This document shows, one piece after another, positions 35,978-49,100 of a stretch of DNA of 64,000 nt. The DNA comes from Holothuria scabra (Eukaryota > Echinodermata > Holothuroidea > Aspidochirotida > Holothuriidae). Positions within the stretch are counted from its first letter, which is position 1. The number at the start of each line of letters is the position of its first letter. The stretch covers positions 68,095,806 through 68,159,805 of the forward strand of contig CM074179.1 of the NCBI GenBank assembly GCA_037179385.1, in the 5' to 3' direction. The position numbers and the translations under genes were made by a program. Below the pieces are notes generated by a model. It ran no database searches, was not told the DNA's origin, and saw only the letters and a program-made list of their open reading frames with translations.

Positions 35978-38900
35978 AAATTTTTCAATGATTACAATGT
36001 GTCATGACAATTTAATGCTGTATTTGACGTCTTCTTCGCAGCCTTTTCTGTAACAGATATCATTTTTCCTCTTTGAGTCCATTACGAAAGAGCATGTGAA
36101 CTTCGCGAAGTGATCTTGATCCCAAATCTCACAACATCTCGTCTGCTGGTTAAGTAAAAATGAGAAGAAAACAAGGTGGTTGAAATGAGATGAAATGTGA
36201 GTACAATGACTACAACTAAAGAAGCAAATATTCCCATCAGGCTAGGTCAGTCTTTAACTTTCGCGATGTGGTCAAAATTTAAGTTTAAGTTTGTGTTTGA
36301 CTGGAATAAACATTACAAAGATAAGCAACAAAATCCAGTTTCATAACTGTTAATGATAGTTTATGGAAGATGACTACCTGCAAGCTGATTGATATTCGAA
36401 AGTAATACAATCCTTTGACCAACAATTATACATGGACCGGGTACTAACATCTTTCTAGGGTTTAGTTGAAACTTTTACGTCTTCCTCATTTCCTATCACC
36501 TGTTATGAATACTTTGTCTAGGTCACCCGCGATTTAGTGAGACCATGCCATGATGAAAAGAAAAGAAAGAAAGAAAACCAGTGTTCCGGAAATTAAATTA
36601 GTCTTTCTTAATTGATAATCTTGATATAGACTTCATAAAAAAGCCTATTGAAGAGACCAATAAGAATCAAAATGGTAATGACAAATCCCAACGTCGAAAT
36701 GTTTTTATAATTTCAAATCCACAAAGCCGTTATTAACTATTCAAAATGTAAGGTTTCATAAAGGGTTAATATTGTGGAAACTAGATAATCTTTTTGGGTT
36801 TGTTGTCACACCTCGAAATTTATTTCATAATTTAAGATTTTGAAAAAATTCATATTCTCTAAAGGGGACATGGGTTTCGGTTTCAATTTTAGCTATTGTC
36901 AACCGTATATTTTTTTCTTCCCTCAATTTAAATATTGCTTATGTAGAAGTAAAGCGTTAAAAAACCTTACCTGATGTATCTTAGTTTTATTAAAATTTTA
37001 AATTTGCAATCCAAGTTGAAAAAACATAGCCATAATGTTGTTTCAGTGTTATTTATTGCAAACAGTAAAAAACATGACTTATGATAAGCTTGAAAAAAGC
37101 TTTAAGTAAATCGGTACAACTTTTAAATTACGTCAAACAATTGACGACCATCTTTTTGTGACGGCAGAGCCATCCAGATCGGTGGCCTCTTACTACATAA
37201 TAAATGAAAACAGCACCTTTCCTTTTTCTGTATTTACCTGTAACTGAAATGTTGAGAGAAGCAATGCTATCATTTGTCTGTCATATTGTGGCGAAGGGTG
37301 GGGGGGGGGGTATACTGTTTAGTGTTTGTCTCCTATAATTTCACTCTGATTGGGGGCTGGTTTGGGTATGTCACAATATATTATTAAGAAGGTGTAGCTT
37401 TTGATTACCCTTTTCGTAGGCTGAAGTACAAAGCCACCATGATTAGTGTCCTATGACCTGATATTTTTTCATTCATGTAATTGAAACACTTCTTCAGACA
37501 GTATAGCAGGGGTGGATCAATGATATCTTCCAGAGGGGGTCTAAAGTGTAATCGCCGGCTTAGTTGAGGGGTGTGAAGGAAGGGAGGAAAAGTTTCACAT
37601 TTTCAAAAGTCCCGAAATGCAATTTGGTGCACTCAAGCGTATGAGAAAACAGAATTTCCTGCAATGAAAATTGAAGGCAAATGTGGATTTAGTTGTGAAT
37701 ATTTAGTTGTGAAATAAAAAGTAGTTTTCCCCTCAGTAATAAGGGTAAAAAAAACGACATTTAATTGCTGCACCCGAGAGGTACAAATACATTTCTTTTC
37801 AATTTTATGGGATGGCCGGGTGAATCACCTCAAATTCGGAAGTGTGCATGCAAAGTTTGCACGGCAAACTCAAAGCTCGAAACCTTGAATGGTGGGGTCA
37901 AAGAGCAAAGCCCCAGTGGGTTCCGTGGGGCATAGCCCCCGAAGATCTTGAGTTTGATTCTTGGAAATCCCCGGAAGACTTGTCTAAGTGGTAAACATGA
38001 AAGGTTATGTTGAGGAAGGGTATGAAGCGCGAGAAAATGTTAATAGCTTAATTATTTAAAAACTATTTGTGATAAAACATGCTAAATTAATAACAAAATT
38101 AATAATAACTTGGTCGAGGACATTCCTAACCTACCAAAAGTGGAATATAGTGAAGGTCTTTGGGAGTTTGAGGGAAATCGGAAATTTTTGGAAATGGGCA
38201 CCCATTCAACATTCACCCATGAACTTTTGAACACTCTGAGATGCCATTGGATTTTAATGGTTAAACAATAGAAGCAAAATTGAATTGATGATAGGAAAAT
38301 TGGCAAACTAAAAAAAAAAACATCACAAATTGATAAAGATGCATCCATTATTCGTTCCAGCAATATGTACCCAGCAGAACTCCTTTAAACAATGAAAGAC
38401 AAAGTTTTTCCTTTTGAAATAATCTGATAAAAATTGACAAATGAAATCACATGGGTGCCAGAATTTTGTATTCAAAAACATATATTTCTATAACGGACTC
38501 TGCTTGTAAACATCTTTCAAGGAGAAGCTGCTACCTGGACATCCGACAGGACTTAAAATTTTCATTAAAGATAATTTCAAAAACAACAAAGGTGAAAATA
38601 AGCCCCTTTTGTTGCCTTATTTAATGCTGTGGTCCTCCATAACGAAACCCATTAGCCTATTCACTCAAGAAACCAACCTAATAAGGACAATGACTTATGT
38701 AAATATTTCTAGTACGCTATTAATAATAAAAGCATCAAAGGCGCTAAAGGTGGATGTTTAAATATTTTGAGATTGCATGTACGGTATATAGTTCATTTGG
38801 TTAGATGAAATTTTTTATGGCCAAAAGAAAGGGGGTCCGCACCCCCTAGGACCCCCTACCTTGGATCGGATGCCTGGTTCACCCGCGAAATACAAAGGGG

Positions 38901-41160
38901 ACTGTTCTGTCACTAGTTACTTGATGCAAAAATTAAAGGGATAGTAAATATGATGACAGTTTAAACAACGCACTAGAGTGTTGCATCATGTACACACCTA
39001 TAGAGGTTTCTGGAATAATAGAAAAGCATAAATAAATATCAAGAAGATACAAGATAAATGAAAAATAAATCACATTCAATTTTTATCAAAACAAGAATTT
39101 AAAATGCTGAAGAAGTTGATAAATTAAAAAAGAAAAACAAGACATAACTTCAAAAAATAAAACTTCATAATCAATCAAAATTTATCAAAATGAAAAAAAA
39201 AATACTATCGTTGTCTTGTCTTTATCTGCATATTATTATAGGTGTGTTTTTCCAGTATCGTGAGTTTTGATGTAAATAGGTTAAAATTTGTAGAGATAAT
39301 TTGGTGCTACGTCAATCATAAATTAATATCACAGAAGTCATACGTGAATTACTGAAAACGGAGAGTGGTAGTGAAAAACATTTCTGTTTACGTGCACAAA
39401 TTGATAGTGATTTTTTTTTTTGGGGGGGGGGGGGGAACTAAAAACGGTTTCTTTTTGAATAACCGAACCATTCTGTAAAATACCCGACTTTTGTTTTGGA
39501 AAAAGACCAACTTTGATTCAATATAAGACTTTTTAAGACTTCTGTTTTAGATTTTACTTTCTCTTTATCATAACGGTGTACTCTATTCATGCTTAAGAGT
39601 AAAGAATCATTTTGAAATAGTTAAAAGTAAAAGTTGAGATCTTGATTGAAATACTTTAATCGAACACGATTAATTCTTAGAGTGATGTTCCTTTAAAGTT
39701 TCAATCAGTCCATAATTCTGAAAAATTTGTTCAGCTGGAAATTTTTGTCTTGTCATTTTAAACAAGTATATTTACCATGATAAAAAAAAAAACGTAACAG
39801 TCGTCGTGCAATTCATGAAAGGCTTGAAACACCTTTATGTTGCGCGTTACTAGTTAGAACATATATTCATGCTCTACCAATTGTGTGAAAAGTACGTTAA
39901 GTCATTCTAGGTTTTTGAATTAAGAAATACATTTAAATATTCTGCACAAACGTTCAAACAAATTGAAAAAACTTGAAAGTGATGAGTTTTCATTCTTCAT
40001 TCTACTCTACCCATAAATGCGTTAGCCAGTGAGAATGCTCTAATACATGAATGTTGAATACGCCGAGTCAACACAAACATAACGAGCATTATATTAGTTG
40101 TGGTATTACTAATACAAAAATGTTATTCGTCTGATTTTATTACCGTTTTGGGTAACTATTGAATGTCAGACCTTAATCTATAATGCTAATTTTTAAAATT
40201 GTCGTGTGGTAGTACCGTCTGACTTTATTTTATTAGCCTCTTCAACTAAGGGTTCTTCTTTAAAAAGATATGTCACGGTTATTGAAGCTGATTTTGGTAT
40301 GGTTGAACCCCTGTTGGACTGTCCGGGAAGTGCAGCAAACTGTCAAATTTGATGTATTGCTTTAATATTATTTTTAGAACTCAATGAACAGTCTATTGCT
40401 TGGGCTGTTCTATTGCAAAACCCGTCTTGTTATTCAATCTATAAAAAGGATCGAAGCTCGAAGAAGTAGGAGGTTAGGGATTAGTAGGTAAGAGACGTGT
40501 CATAGAAACCGATAAGGCTTTAAATTAGAGTGTTAAATCTTTTAGTGTTTTAGAAAAAAGGGGTTTTAGACTTCATTACAATTTTCGAATTATTTTTCTG
40601 TGTACACACGCTTAGCATAAGATTTGTAAGAAAGTGCTGTCTGTACCTCTACTTACGTTTCCATTCCCCACGACACAGTCGATTCGACCAAATAAAGTTC
40701 GCTCAAATCGAAAGACCTTGTAAGTCTATATGCGGCATTGTTCATTTCTAAACCGGCTTCGATCCAGGGTTAAAGTTTCCATGTGAGTTAAGAAGAGTAT
40801 GTCATTCGACGCTTGATTGGTAGAATTGAGAGGTCTGAATATTTTATTTTGTTCGATCAAGTGATAAGGTTAGTATTCACCGTTTTCTTAGCGCTAGGCG
40901 TTGTTCAATTGTTAATATTATTCATTCCATATTCCTTTCCACGTTTGACATATATTGTGGTAATAATGGCCCAACTGAACTACACTAAACATCACAAGGC
41001 ACCCTCAACTGAGGACTTAACGTACAGTAATCTGTAGACGACAAAGTGACTACCAAAGGTTGAATCTTGTTTAATATGTCATTCCGTCTTGAAATCTACT
41101 CTGAGCTGCACTGAGGAGACCTAAAAAGGTGGAAAGTACTGTCTGCATATTGAGTATCCC
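35978..41160. other. Unassigned AT-rich DNA
   Basis: No gene is supported in this 5-kb stretch. A G-run lies at 37298-37308. GC-rich patches at 37515-37545, 37890-37950 and 38829-38880 (CCGCACCCCCTAGGACC) look like decayed DNA-transposon ends. A T-run followed by a run of 13 G lies at 39412-39436. The longest ORF, 38082-38363 on the minus strand, has hydrophobic residues but no convincing start or family. Confidence 0.4.
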
Positions 41161-41164
41161 AGCT

Positions 41165-41500
41165 AACAGCGAACGTCTAGAAAACGTTTTGGTTTGGTTC
41201 TCAGTTCGTCCGTTTTGTCTTCGTCCAAAGTAACGTTTTCAGAACGTCTTCAAAACGTCCCGCATTTCCCACAAACTAAAGAGGACTTTACAAAAACGTT
41301 TTACCACGTTACAAAATAACGTTTGTAAAACGTTATAATTAGACGATTTGTAAACGTTATAATGACGTTTTCTGAACGTCCATGTTATATGAGCATTCAC
41401 GAGGACTTCCCAAAGAGGTTTAAGTACGTCAGATAAAGAAAATAGAACGTTATAATCAAAACGTGTTCAACACGTTTTCAAGACGTTTTCTAAACGGCAT
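41165..41500. repeat. Cluster of AACGTTTT/ACGTT words
   Basis: In about 330 bp the words AACGTT, ACGTTTT and GAACGTC (and complements) occur roughly every 15 bp in both orientations, a strong excess of ACGT in an AT-rich, CpG-poor background. It probably derives from a MITE-type element built of short inverted units, like the GTTGGGCAAA element at 9593-10428. The outer AGCTAACAG and CATACTAGCT could be degenerate ends. Confidence 0.55.
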
Positions 41501-42496
41501 ACTAGCTATAGAGTACATTCCCAGTAAACTTACGAATTTCCTTACGTACACTCTGGGATATTTTGCAAATGCAACTCAGGTACAATGGGTATAGCGGTAT
41601 AGGCACTAATTAGCATCCCTACGAAAACAAATGGAGAAAGCGGGGGGGGGGGTATTTTTATTCGGAAACCATGATAGATATGAACCATAGCAAAATTGAT
41701 GTCGGATGTTTTCTAGGGAAAACGACCGCCCCCTCCCTCCCTTGGCCATGTGAACAAGGACCGCAGCAATACTGTTTTGTGTCTTGGCTTTGCAGCTTTC
41801 AATGTTTGGAACTTGGCGGAATTTCCTACCCTTTAGACCTCTTACAGTTCAACCACAGGGTTGCACCTCCTGCATGGGGTAAAAAATAAAATCAGGATCC
41901 ACCCCCGGTGCCATTCAAATTCGATCCTCCTGCTCTCATTGGCATTGCATCCATAATTTCAGTTAGCGAGGGAGGCAAAGTTCGTCAGTGGATCGGCCAG
42001 ACTTACTTTATGTAACGATCTTCTACTTGTGAACATTACCTTCCCTTTCGGTTAATGACTCTTTTGGCGTTCCATACATTGTAACAACAGCAGTTACGGT
42101 CCAAATTTAAACGTCCTTGTCAGCAGCTCTCCTGAAAGTTCCCAGAAATCTCAACTACTTGTTCCTGGAGCAACTGTCACAATCACAGTAAGTCGTGAAA
42201 TCTGTTTTACATTCTTTAAAATCGTCTAGAAGGATGCTTTCGTTTGTAAAATGATGAAAAATTTTCACTTGTTTAGCCATATGTTTGTGCAAGGCACAAG
42301 CCCTTAGCCTAACAGTTAAGTTCACAGGGCAGGTACAAGGCTAATGTTAATGTTCGATAGATGGCCAGTTATACTGTCGAATGCGCGCCAAATTTTCCAA
42401 AGGCTGTTCTATCGTTTCAAGATTTTTACAGAAATTTCAGTGCAGATGTGCACTCGACAGGCCCGTGCAGTCAACGTTCATCACATTATACTTACT
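41501..42496. other. Unassigned DNA
   Basis: No gene is supported. A run of 11 G lies at 41642-41652. The frames at 41671-41889 and 42361-42552 start with ATG but have no recognisable domain. Confidence 0.4.
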
Positions 42497-44060
42497 GTAG
42501 TACCTTGAGTAAGTCACTTTTTCCGCTTTTGAAAATCTTGGGGCGAAAATAAATGTTTGAACCTAGCCTAGGCCTATTCCCTAGGCCTAGGCTGCCGCTA
42601 AGTCAGAAGTACTGTACGTAGGCCTATGTTAAAAATTTAAAAATTTCAAAGCAAAGTTCAACACAACAATAAAATTTGTGGATAGGCCTAAAACTTTTTC
42701 AGCATCCTTGCCGTAAAGAATGAATTGTGTGATGTTCTTATAAACATCAAATAAAGTCATGGTCTTTAATTTTTTTATGTAGGCATCGGCCTAGCATAGG
42801 CCTACGTGAGAAAAGGGTCTGTTAGATTCCGCCTTCGCTACTTTCTGCCCATTCTTTCCGCCCCTAAAATCTTGGGGCAGAAAGTTATGTTTGAACTTAC
42901 ATATGTTACAAATAACTGTTAAAATTCAAGTTTCAAATCCAAGTACAAGACAAAAATGAAATGTGTGGATAGGCCTAAAACTTTCTCAGCATCTCATTGA
43001 AAAGAATGAATTGTATGACCTTTTTTCTAAACGTCAAGTCTCGTCACAGACTTGTATTTTCAGGCATATCTAGTTCGCTTGACTACAGGTAGGCTTGTGC
43101 GGTATGTGAGAACAATTGTTAATAGCACAGCATACCGTATACCTGTACTTGGAGGTATCAGATGCCGCATTGAATATTGAAAGACATCGAAGTTTGAAAC
43201 TTTAAGGAAAACTGATGGAATCTTCATTTGACAAAAGTACCACTGATATCATATTCCATTCCATACCTTTCTGCCTCCCTAAAAGATGTTTTCTGCTAAA
43301 AGGAAAAGGGGCGGAAAGTAGCGAGGGTGTAAACTAACTGTAAGAAAAAGGCCCCTACTCCATGTGTCCATACTAATTACTATAGCAGGCTTATGCTAAA
43401 TGTGTGAACTATTGTTCACAGCGCTGAATGTCGAACAGTATATACTGTACCTGTATATAGGTATGTATTAGTATGTGTACCAAAGTCTACACTGAAAATA
43501 TTGCTCAGAAAGACGTAAGTACAGTACAGCCAGTAATGAGTGATGCACAGAAAAGCAAAAGACATCAGTGATGTTTGAAACTTTAGGGAAAAGTTTATAA
43601 AATCTTCATTTGACACAAGTACCACTGATATCACATTCCATAACTTTATGCACCCCAAAAAGATGTTTACTGCTAAAAGTAAAAGGGACTGAAAATACCG
43701 TTTCTGAGGGCAGAAAATAACCAGGGCAGAAACTAACGTAATCCAGCTACCTGTATGTAAGTATGTATTAGTACACTGAAATCTACAGTGAGAGTGTTGC
43801 TTGGAGCATGGCAGTTACGAGTGTTGCACTGAATAGTAAGCGACATCGACGATGTCTGAAACTTAAAGGAAAACTTGATGAAACCTTCATTTGGCACAGG
43901 TACTGTACTAATGATATCACATTCCATTCCATTACTGTCCACTCCCAAAAAAGATATTATCTGCTGAAAATAGAAGGGGTGAAAAGCACCGTTTTTGAGG
44001 GGCAGAAAGTAATGAGGGCGGAAAATCATGTATTATTTTGGAGGGTACAGAAAATAAATG
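42497..44060. repeat. Complex tandem repeat region, ~300-370-bp units
   Basis: Two repeat types alternate. Type A appears near 42510-42780 and 42840-43060 (shared AAATCTTGGGGC, GGATAGGCCTAAAACTTT and AAGAATGAATTGT). Type B appears at 43190-43335, 43560-43735 and 43850-44040 (shared GAAACTTTA.GGAAAA, TCTTCATTTGACA and GATGTTTTCTGCTAAAA). Units are in one orientation and diverged. The ORFs inside are not conserved between units, so no protein is inferred. Confidence 0.65.
42565..42593. repeat. 12-bp perfect palindrome with AGGCCTA core
   Basis: AGCCTAGGCCTA, loop TTCCC, TAGGCCTAGGCT. The word TAGGCCTA recurs through the following 400 bp. Confidence 0.7.
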
Positions 44061-44684
44061 AAAGAGAAATAAATACCTTTGGCTAGGCTTGAATGCAATG
44101 AGTGCATCACTGTGGACATTTCTGGGTTGCAGTTTGGCAAGCTAAATATGAAAAGTGAAAGTAAAGAGCTACTGTACCTAGTGTGAAATTAAGATAACAT
44201 TCTTCCATGTTGGAGCACCTACATTGTCTCAAAATTTGTTGCTACAGCAGAACAAAAAACATGACTTTACAGTAGAATACCCCTTTTGTTAACCTTGTGC
44301 TGGTCTTTTCATATTTCTTGACTTTATGTTTTTAAGCCATTATACAGTACTGTACATACAGTAAGGTTTACGCAGGTAGCGTCACAGTGTTGTAAATTTA
44401 TACAATAAGCACTCAAAAGCAAGTGTACTGGGACCTCTGACATTTCTTTACAAGAATCAGAGGAAATGTTTAATGGTCTCTTAATTGTGTTCATGAGTGT
44501 CGTTCTTTCATAAAAGTAGGCTTACAGTGAGTAGGCCTGTAAATTTCACCCTTGGCTGGTGGTGCATTTGTGAACTTTTTATGTCAAGACAATTTATTTT
44601 CTGGTACCCTGTAAATTACTGAAAATTAGTTATAGATTTGAATAAAGAAATATCTTGGATGCTGAATTACAGTACTGTTCATTT
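44061..44684. other. Unassigned DNA
   Basis: No gene or repeat unit is recognised between the tandem region and the Helentron-like element. Confidence 0.4.
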
Positions 44685-45872
44685 TTGATTCCTTGCCGTA
44701 GGCAGGCAAGGAATCTATGCGATGGTGATGTCGTGTGTGTGTGTGTGTGGGTGCGTGTGTGTTTGGTGTAAAACGGGGACATGAGCCTTTTTTTCTCCGT
44801 GCAAGTGTGGATACACCTGCAAGTGGGGATATCCCCACTTGCCAAATGCAAAATTAGCCATGAAATTGAATTTCTCACGTTTCAAGGATGTGCCACAGCA
44901 AGTTTGAAGCATTTTGGAGTTTTCCCCAATTTCCATGTGATGGACCTAACATTAGGTGACAAACCGTGGACTGGTGCATGGGTGTATGTGTATCTGTGTA
45001 GTAGCAGTAAATTGGGGACATGAGCGTTTTTTCCCCTAGTCAAGTGTCGATACACCCAAAGTGGGGATATCCACATTTTCATGGTTAAAAAAATGTGTCC
45101 CCGATTGACGGTCAAAACATGTATGTGTGTGTATGTATGTGTGTGTTTGTGACACTTGCTTGTAAACACGATATCTTAAGATAGGAATGTCCGACACTTT
45201 TTATATTTGGTATATAGATTTATCATGTTGAGAGGAAGAACCCTATTGTTTTTGGTAGAGGTCGAAGGTCATTCGAGGTCATCAGTGGTAAAATTGCGAA
45301 AACACCGAAAATGGCTTTTAAACATGATTTCTTCAGATAGGAGTGACCGACACTTCTCATGCTTGGTTTATAGGTGTGTCATGTTGAGAGGAGGAAGTCT
45401 ATTGTTTTTTGGCTGAGGTCAAAGGTAATTTGAGGTCATCAGCGGTAAAAATGTGAAAACACCGAAAATGGCTTGTAAACATGATATCTTCAGACAGGAT
45501 TGCCCGACAATTTTCATACTTGGTGTATAGATTTTTCATGTTGAGAGAAAGAAGCCTATGCTTTTGGTAGAGGTCAAAGGTCATTTGAGGTCATCAGCGG
45601 TAAAATTGCCAAAACTTCGAAAATGGCTTGTAAACACAATATCTCCAGATAAGAGTAACAGATACTGTTCATATTTGGTATATACATTTGTCATGTTAAG
45701 AGAAAGAAGCCTATTGTTTTTGGTAGAGGTCAAAGGTCATTTGAGGTCACCAGGGGTAAAATTGCGAACATTCTGTGCCTAAAATGTAAAGAAAAATCTA
45801 TCAAGCACTGTCAATTTGAAAGCAGGTAAGGTATTTGATGGCAAGGAATCACTAAGCCTTTTGGCTTTCTGG
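44685..45872 (+). mobile_element. Helentron-associated (HINE/DINE-like) non-autonomous element, copy B
   Basis: It starts TTGATTCCTTGCC, whose inverted match GGCAAGGAATC stands near the other end (45840-45850). That is followed by the AAGCC-TTTT-GGCTT hairpin and TCTGG, then T. Inside are (GT)n tracts (44734-44762, 45121-45150), a ~240-bp duplicated segment (44772-44845 and 45010-45085, each with GGGGACATGAGC and GTGGGGATATCC) and four ~156-bp tandem units (45163-45775). The 3' end matches copy A at 26051-26910; copy A lacks the 240-bp duplicated part. It would need helicase from another element. The Helentron assignment rests on layout, not on a coding region. Confidence 0.6.
45163..45775 (+). 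repeat. Four ~156-bp tandem units
   Basis: Unit starts at TAAACA.GATATCT near 45163, 45319, 45476 and 45631 (spacings 156, 157, 155). Each holds CATGTTGAGAG, GGTAGAGGTCAAAGGTCA and TTTGAGGTCATCAG. AGGTCAAAGGTCA is a direct repeat of AGGTCA, which resembles a DR1 nuclear-receptor half-site pair. That resemblance may be coincidental. Confidence 0.8.
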
Positions 45873-45886
45873 TTTTCATCCCACAG

Positions 45887-46104
45887 GAAGCTATGAGGTA
45901 AAGATAATAATGAAACTAAAGGAACTCAAAGAATGTCAAAAGTTGATCCTTGGGATGTTGCATGCTGCTTCACAAGAAAGCATCCCATAAGTTGATAATG
46001 GTGCCTTGAATGAGCCACCAATAAAGTACTTAGAAAAGGACATTGTGCTTGACCCTGTTGCCATTGAATCAAGACACAATTTTAAAAAGCTCAGCGGGAT
46101 TCCC
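45887..46104 (+). pseudogene. Decayed exon-like segment, unidentified
   Basis: A good acceptor (TTTTCATCCCACAG) lies 14 bp after the Helentron-like element and a donor (GTAAGC) follows 46104. The 218 bp between can be read in one frame across its length except for a TAA at 45988-45990. The peptide is Lys/Leu-rich, then acidic, with phrases such as ELKECQKLILG and KYLEKDIVLDPVAIES that look coding. Two further acceptor-preceded, coding-like scraps follow (46476-46595 and 46746-46830), each ending in stops. Together they suggest a dead gene or element whose family I do not recognise. Confidence 0.3.
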
Positions 46105-49100
46105 GTAAGCATGTAGTGTTTTTCAAGTCTATCTTCACTTTTGGTGTAAACAATTTTAGTTGCTGTCAATAGCAGAGAATAAAACAGTGTGATACAGGTA
46201 TATGAATTGTGGTTTCCAAATGGATGATGTCATGATACTGAACTTACAGTACTGTAGAGCATTATGCAGGTTTTACAGTATTACAGAAGGCATCAACCTT
46301 AAAGCAATGTTTCCTGTTAGAGAAAATTAAACCAAACATCATTGTAATTACCAGGCATAGAGTTTCATACTGGAGAGTTTACAACACAATTTAGTGTTCT
46401 TTTGGTTTGGATATCTTGCTTACAGTTAGGGTTTACTGTATCGTGAATGAATAAAATAACTTCATCCTTTTCTAGACTTTGCATGTTCAGGCTGGGCTCC
46501 TTAGATTCAGAAAACATCACCAAAATGAGCAAAATTGCTATTGGTCTGTGTTATTCCAATGGGATATTTTTGAGGGGCTGCAGGGTCAGCACTGACATTA
46601 GGAAGGTCGTGATAGCCATGACTATTAGTGCAATCAGTCATTCTGTATGCTTATGCATGTGTGTAGAATATATGTATGCATGTGCAGTAGGTATGTTTTT
46701 TATCCACTTTAGTAAAATATTTTGTTATATTATGTCTTTTCCCAGGAGCCCACTTGAATGACAACATACGGAGGGTGGTACATCACCTTAGAACCAACAT
46801 CCTACAGTATGATGAATTGATCATTTGAATTTGTGTGCTACTGAACTGTAGAAGAGAGAAGAGGGGTCTGATGGCAAGCACCATCTTCAAGATCATTTTG
46901 AGTAAGTTCCTTAATTTCTTAAATTCCATTTTGAGATTAAATTGAGGATTTGAGAGCAGCTTATTTAGTATAATCAAGCCAAAAGGTGAAGTTCCTAATA
47001 ACCAATTGCCTATCCTTTGTCCAGTCTAGACCAAGGTTTGTTTTTTTCCATGTTTTACAAACTCTGATTTGAATCTGCTGGCAAGGGTTTACAATGTACT
47101 CAGAGGTCAAATGGTGTCCCGTGGTGTCATGATAAGTTTTAAATTAGTTAAGTGTTAGGAACAGAAATTGGTCCTAATTTTAAAGACATAGTAAACATCC
47201 TGATGATCAATATGAATTTAAACTAAATTGTTTCTACCTTATTGATTATGTCTAGTGCCTTGAGAAAATTTCATACTCTATGTAGGAACTGAAGGAAAGT
47301 TTCTCTTTTGAAGTGTATCTCAAGTAAAAAAAAAAAATTGCAAATTTATATTAAATGGCATGAAATATGAAGGCTAACAGTCCAATTGCAATCTTTCTTT
47401 GATATTCCTTATCTAAGATATGAAATGTTGAAGTTTTACTCCCTCAAATTAAAATGACACATTGTGCAATAATTTGGGATGTACAGCAATTGTTGGACTA
47501 CTTGAATTACAGTTTTTTTTTAGTTTTGTTTTTTCTGAAAGTTACTGCACCTTATACCAAGGTGTGCTGGTACTCTTACTCCTATGGGTTAATGTACAGT
47601 ATTATTAATTAAGCTTTCTCGCTGCAACATGCTGGGCAAGAGAACAGGAAATTTTCAAGGTAATAAAAACATTTTTAATTTTAAAGGGAAGCAAAGCAGG
47701 AAATGTGAGTGGTACAACAAGAAAATTACTTTCAACATTTAACATCTCTGTCAAGAATGTCCTGTTGTATGAAGATAGGAGTTTATCCGTTAGAATTTTT
47801 TCATGCTGTTTAATACATATATTTTTGAATTTCTTTTTAGGTACACTTTAATGGTGCCCAACCAGGGATAGTAGTACCCCCTAGACTAGTAACCCTAGGG
47901 AGTACCAATAAACAAGACATGTTGTACTGTACATGGGATGCTTCTCAGACAATTTTTAAAAATCGTTCCTGAATAGAAAACAAACAAGATGACAGGGGAA
48001 CATTTTTAGGGTACTGCACAGTGCCTATGGGAGAGAGGTTTTGCATTTAAAATTACAGTACAGTAATTACAGTAGATGCACTGCTGTATTTCCAGTCAAG
48101 TGGCCAGTCAAGTGGCAGGGAGATAAATACCTTCCTTGTGACGCGCCCCCAAATTTTCCAATCAATATGTTTTACATGTAAGAATCAAAAGGTATTATTT
48201 AACCTGAGTATACCACCATAAAGAAACTTTCTCGACTAATTTTGTCATTTTTAAAATCGCTCACAATTTATATCTAGACTCCATGAAAATTTTCAAGGGG
48301 AGGAGACACCCTCGTTGTTGGGACATATGCTTTTGTATTTCCAGAGATGTGCCTCAAGAACCAAGCTTAATGTCAGTGCACATTGTACTTTATTTAAGGT
48401 CAGTTTCTGTGATCAAAATTATTTTGTCTGGACTTCTTTCATTGAGAAATACTGTACATGTAATGTATTTATATTGTTGTTTTTGCAGATATTTATGAAC
48501 CAGCAGGACTCTGAACTAAATTACTTTCAAGTGACTATGGTTTCAAGTCGTATCTGAGACGCATCATCAGACCAACAGAATTTTCAGTTGCTACTGATAA
48601 TTGATTTATAATGGTATGGTAATATTTTCACCAGAGGTCTAGCCTGCGTAGCCGCTCTGGGGCAGCTGCCCCCTCAGAGCCTGCCGGTGATAGTAAAAAA
48701 TCCTTTCAATGAGCTCTAACTTTGATGGCCTTAGTATTCAAGAGCACTCACCACAACTGCTCTATTGCTGAAGTACTGTGGGTGGTGCTAAATGACACTG
48801 AATCTTTGCAATGCAAAGTTGACCACAAAGCTGATCGAACCAGAAGCAAAACCGTAGGCTTATATTATCTGCTAAGGCAATTCTATTGCAGATGTAAGTC
48901 TTGATCATGGGCAGCATGTTACTCTCATTTTAACCAAAAGCCTTTGGTTAAAAAATATCAAACTGTCTTTCCTCGTGGCTGTGTGCTACAGTAAGTTGTT
49001 CGTATCAAGTGGCTGCACTGTGTGTGTGTATGTTTACATGATGGTACTATGGATACAATACCAGTGCCAAATTACATTGACTCCTGTAACTTCTTGTACT

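Noticed and set aside
45163..45775. Nuclear-receptor response elements as real regulatory sites
   Set aside because: AGGTCAAAGGTCA is present, but only as part of a mobile tandem repeat. Noted as a possibility, not annotated as functional.
46447..46761. 104-codon ORF with hydrophobic stretches
   Set aside because: No family likeness and the frame ignores likely splice sites. A different frame of the same region looks slightly more coding.
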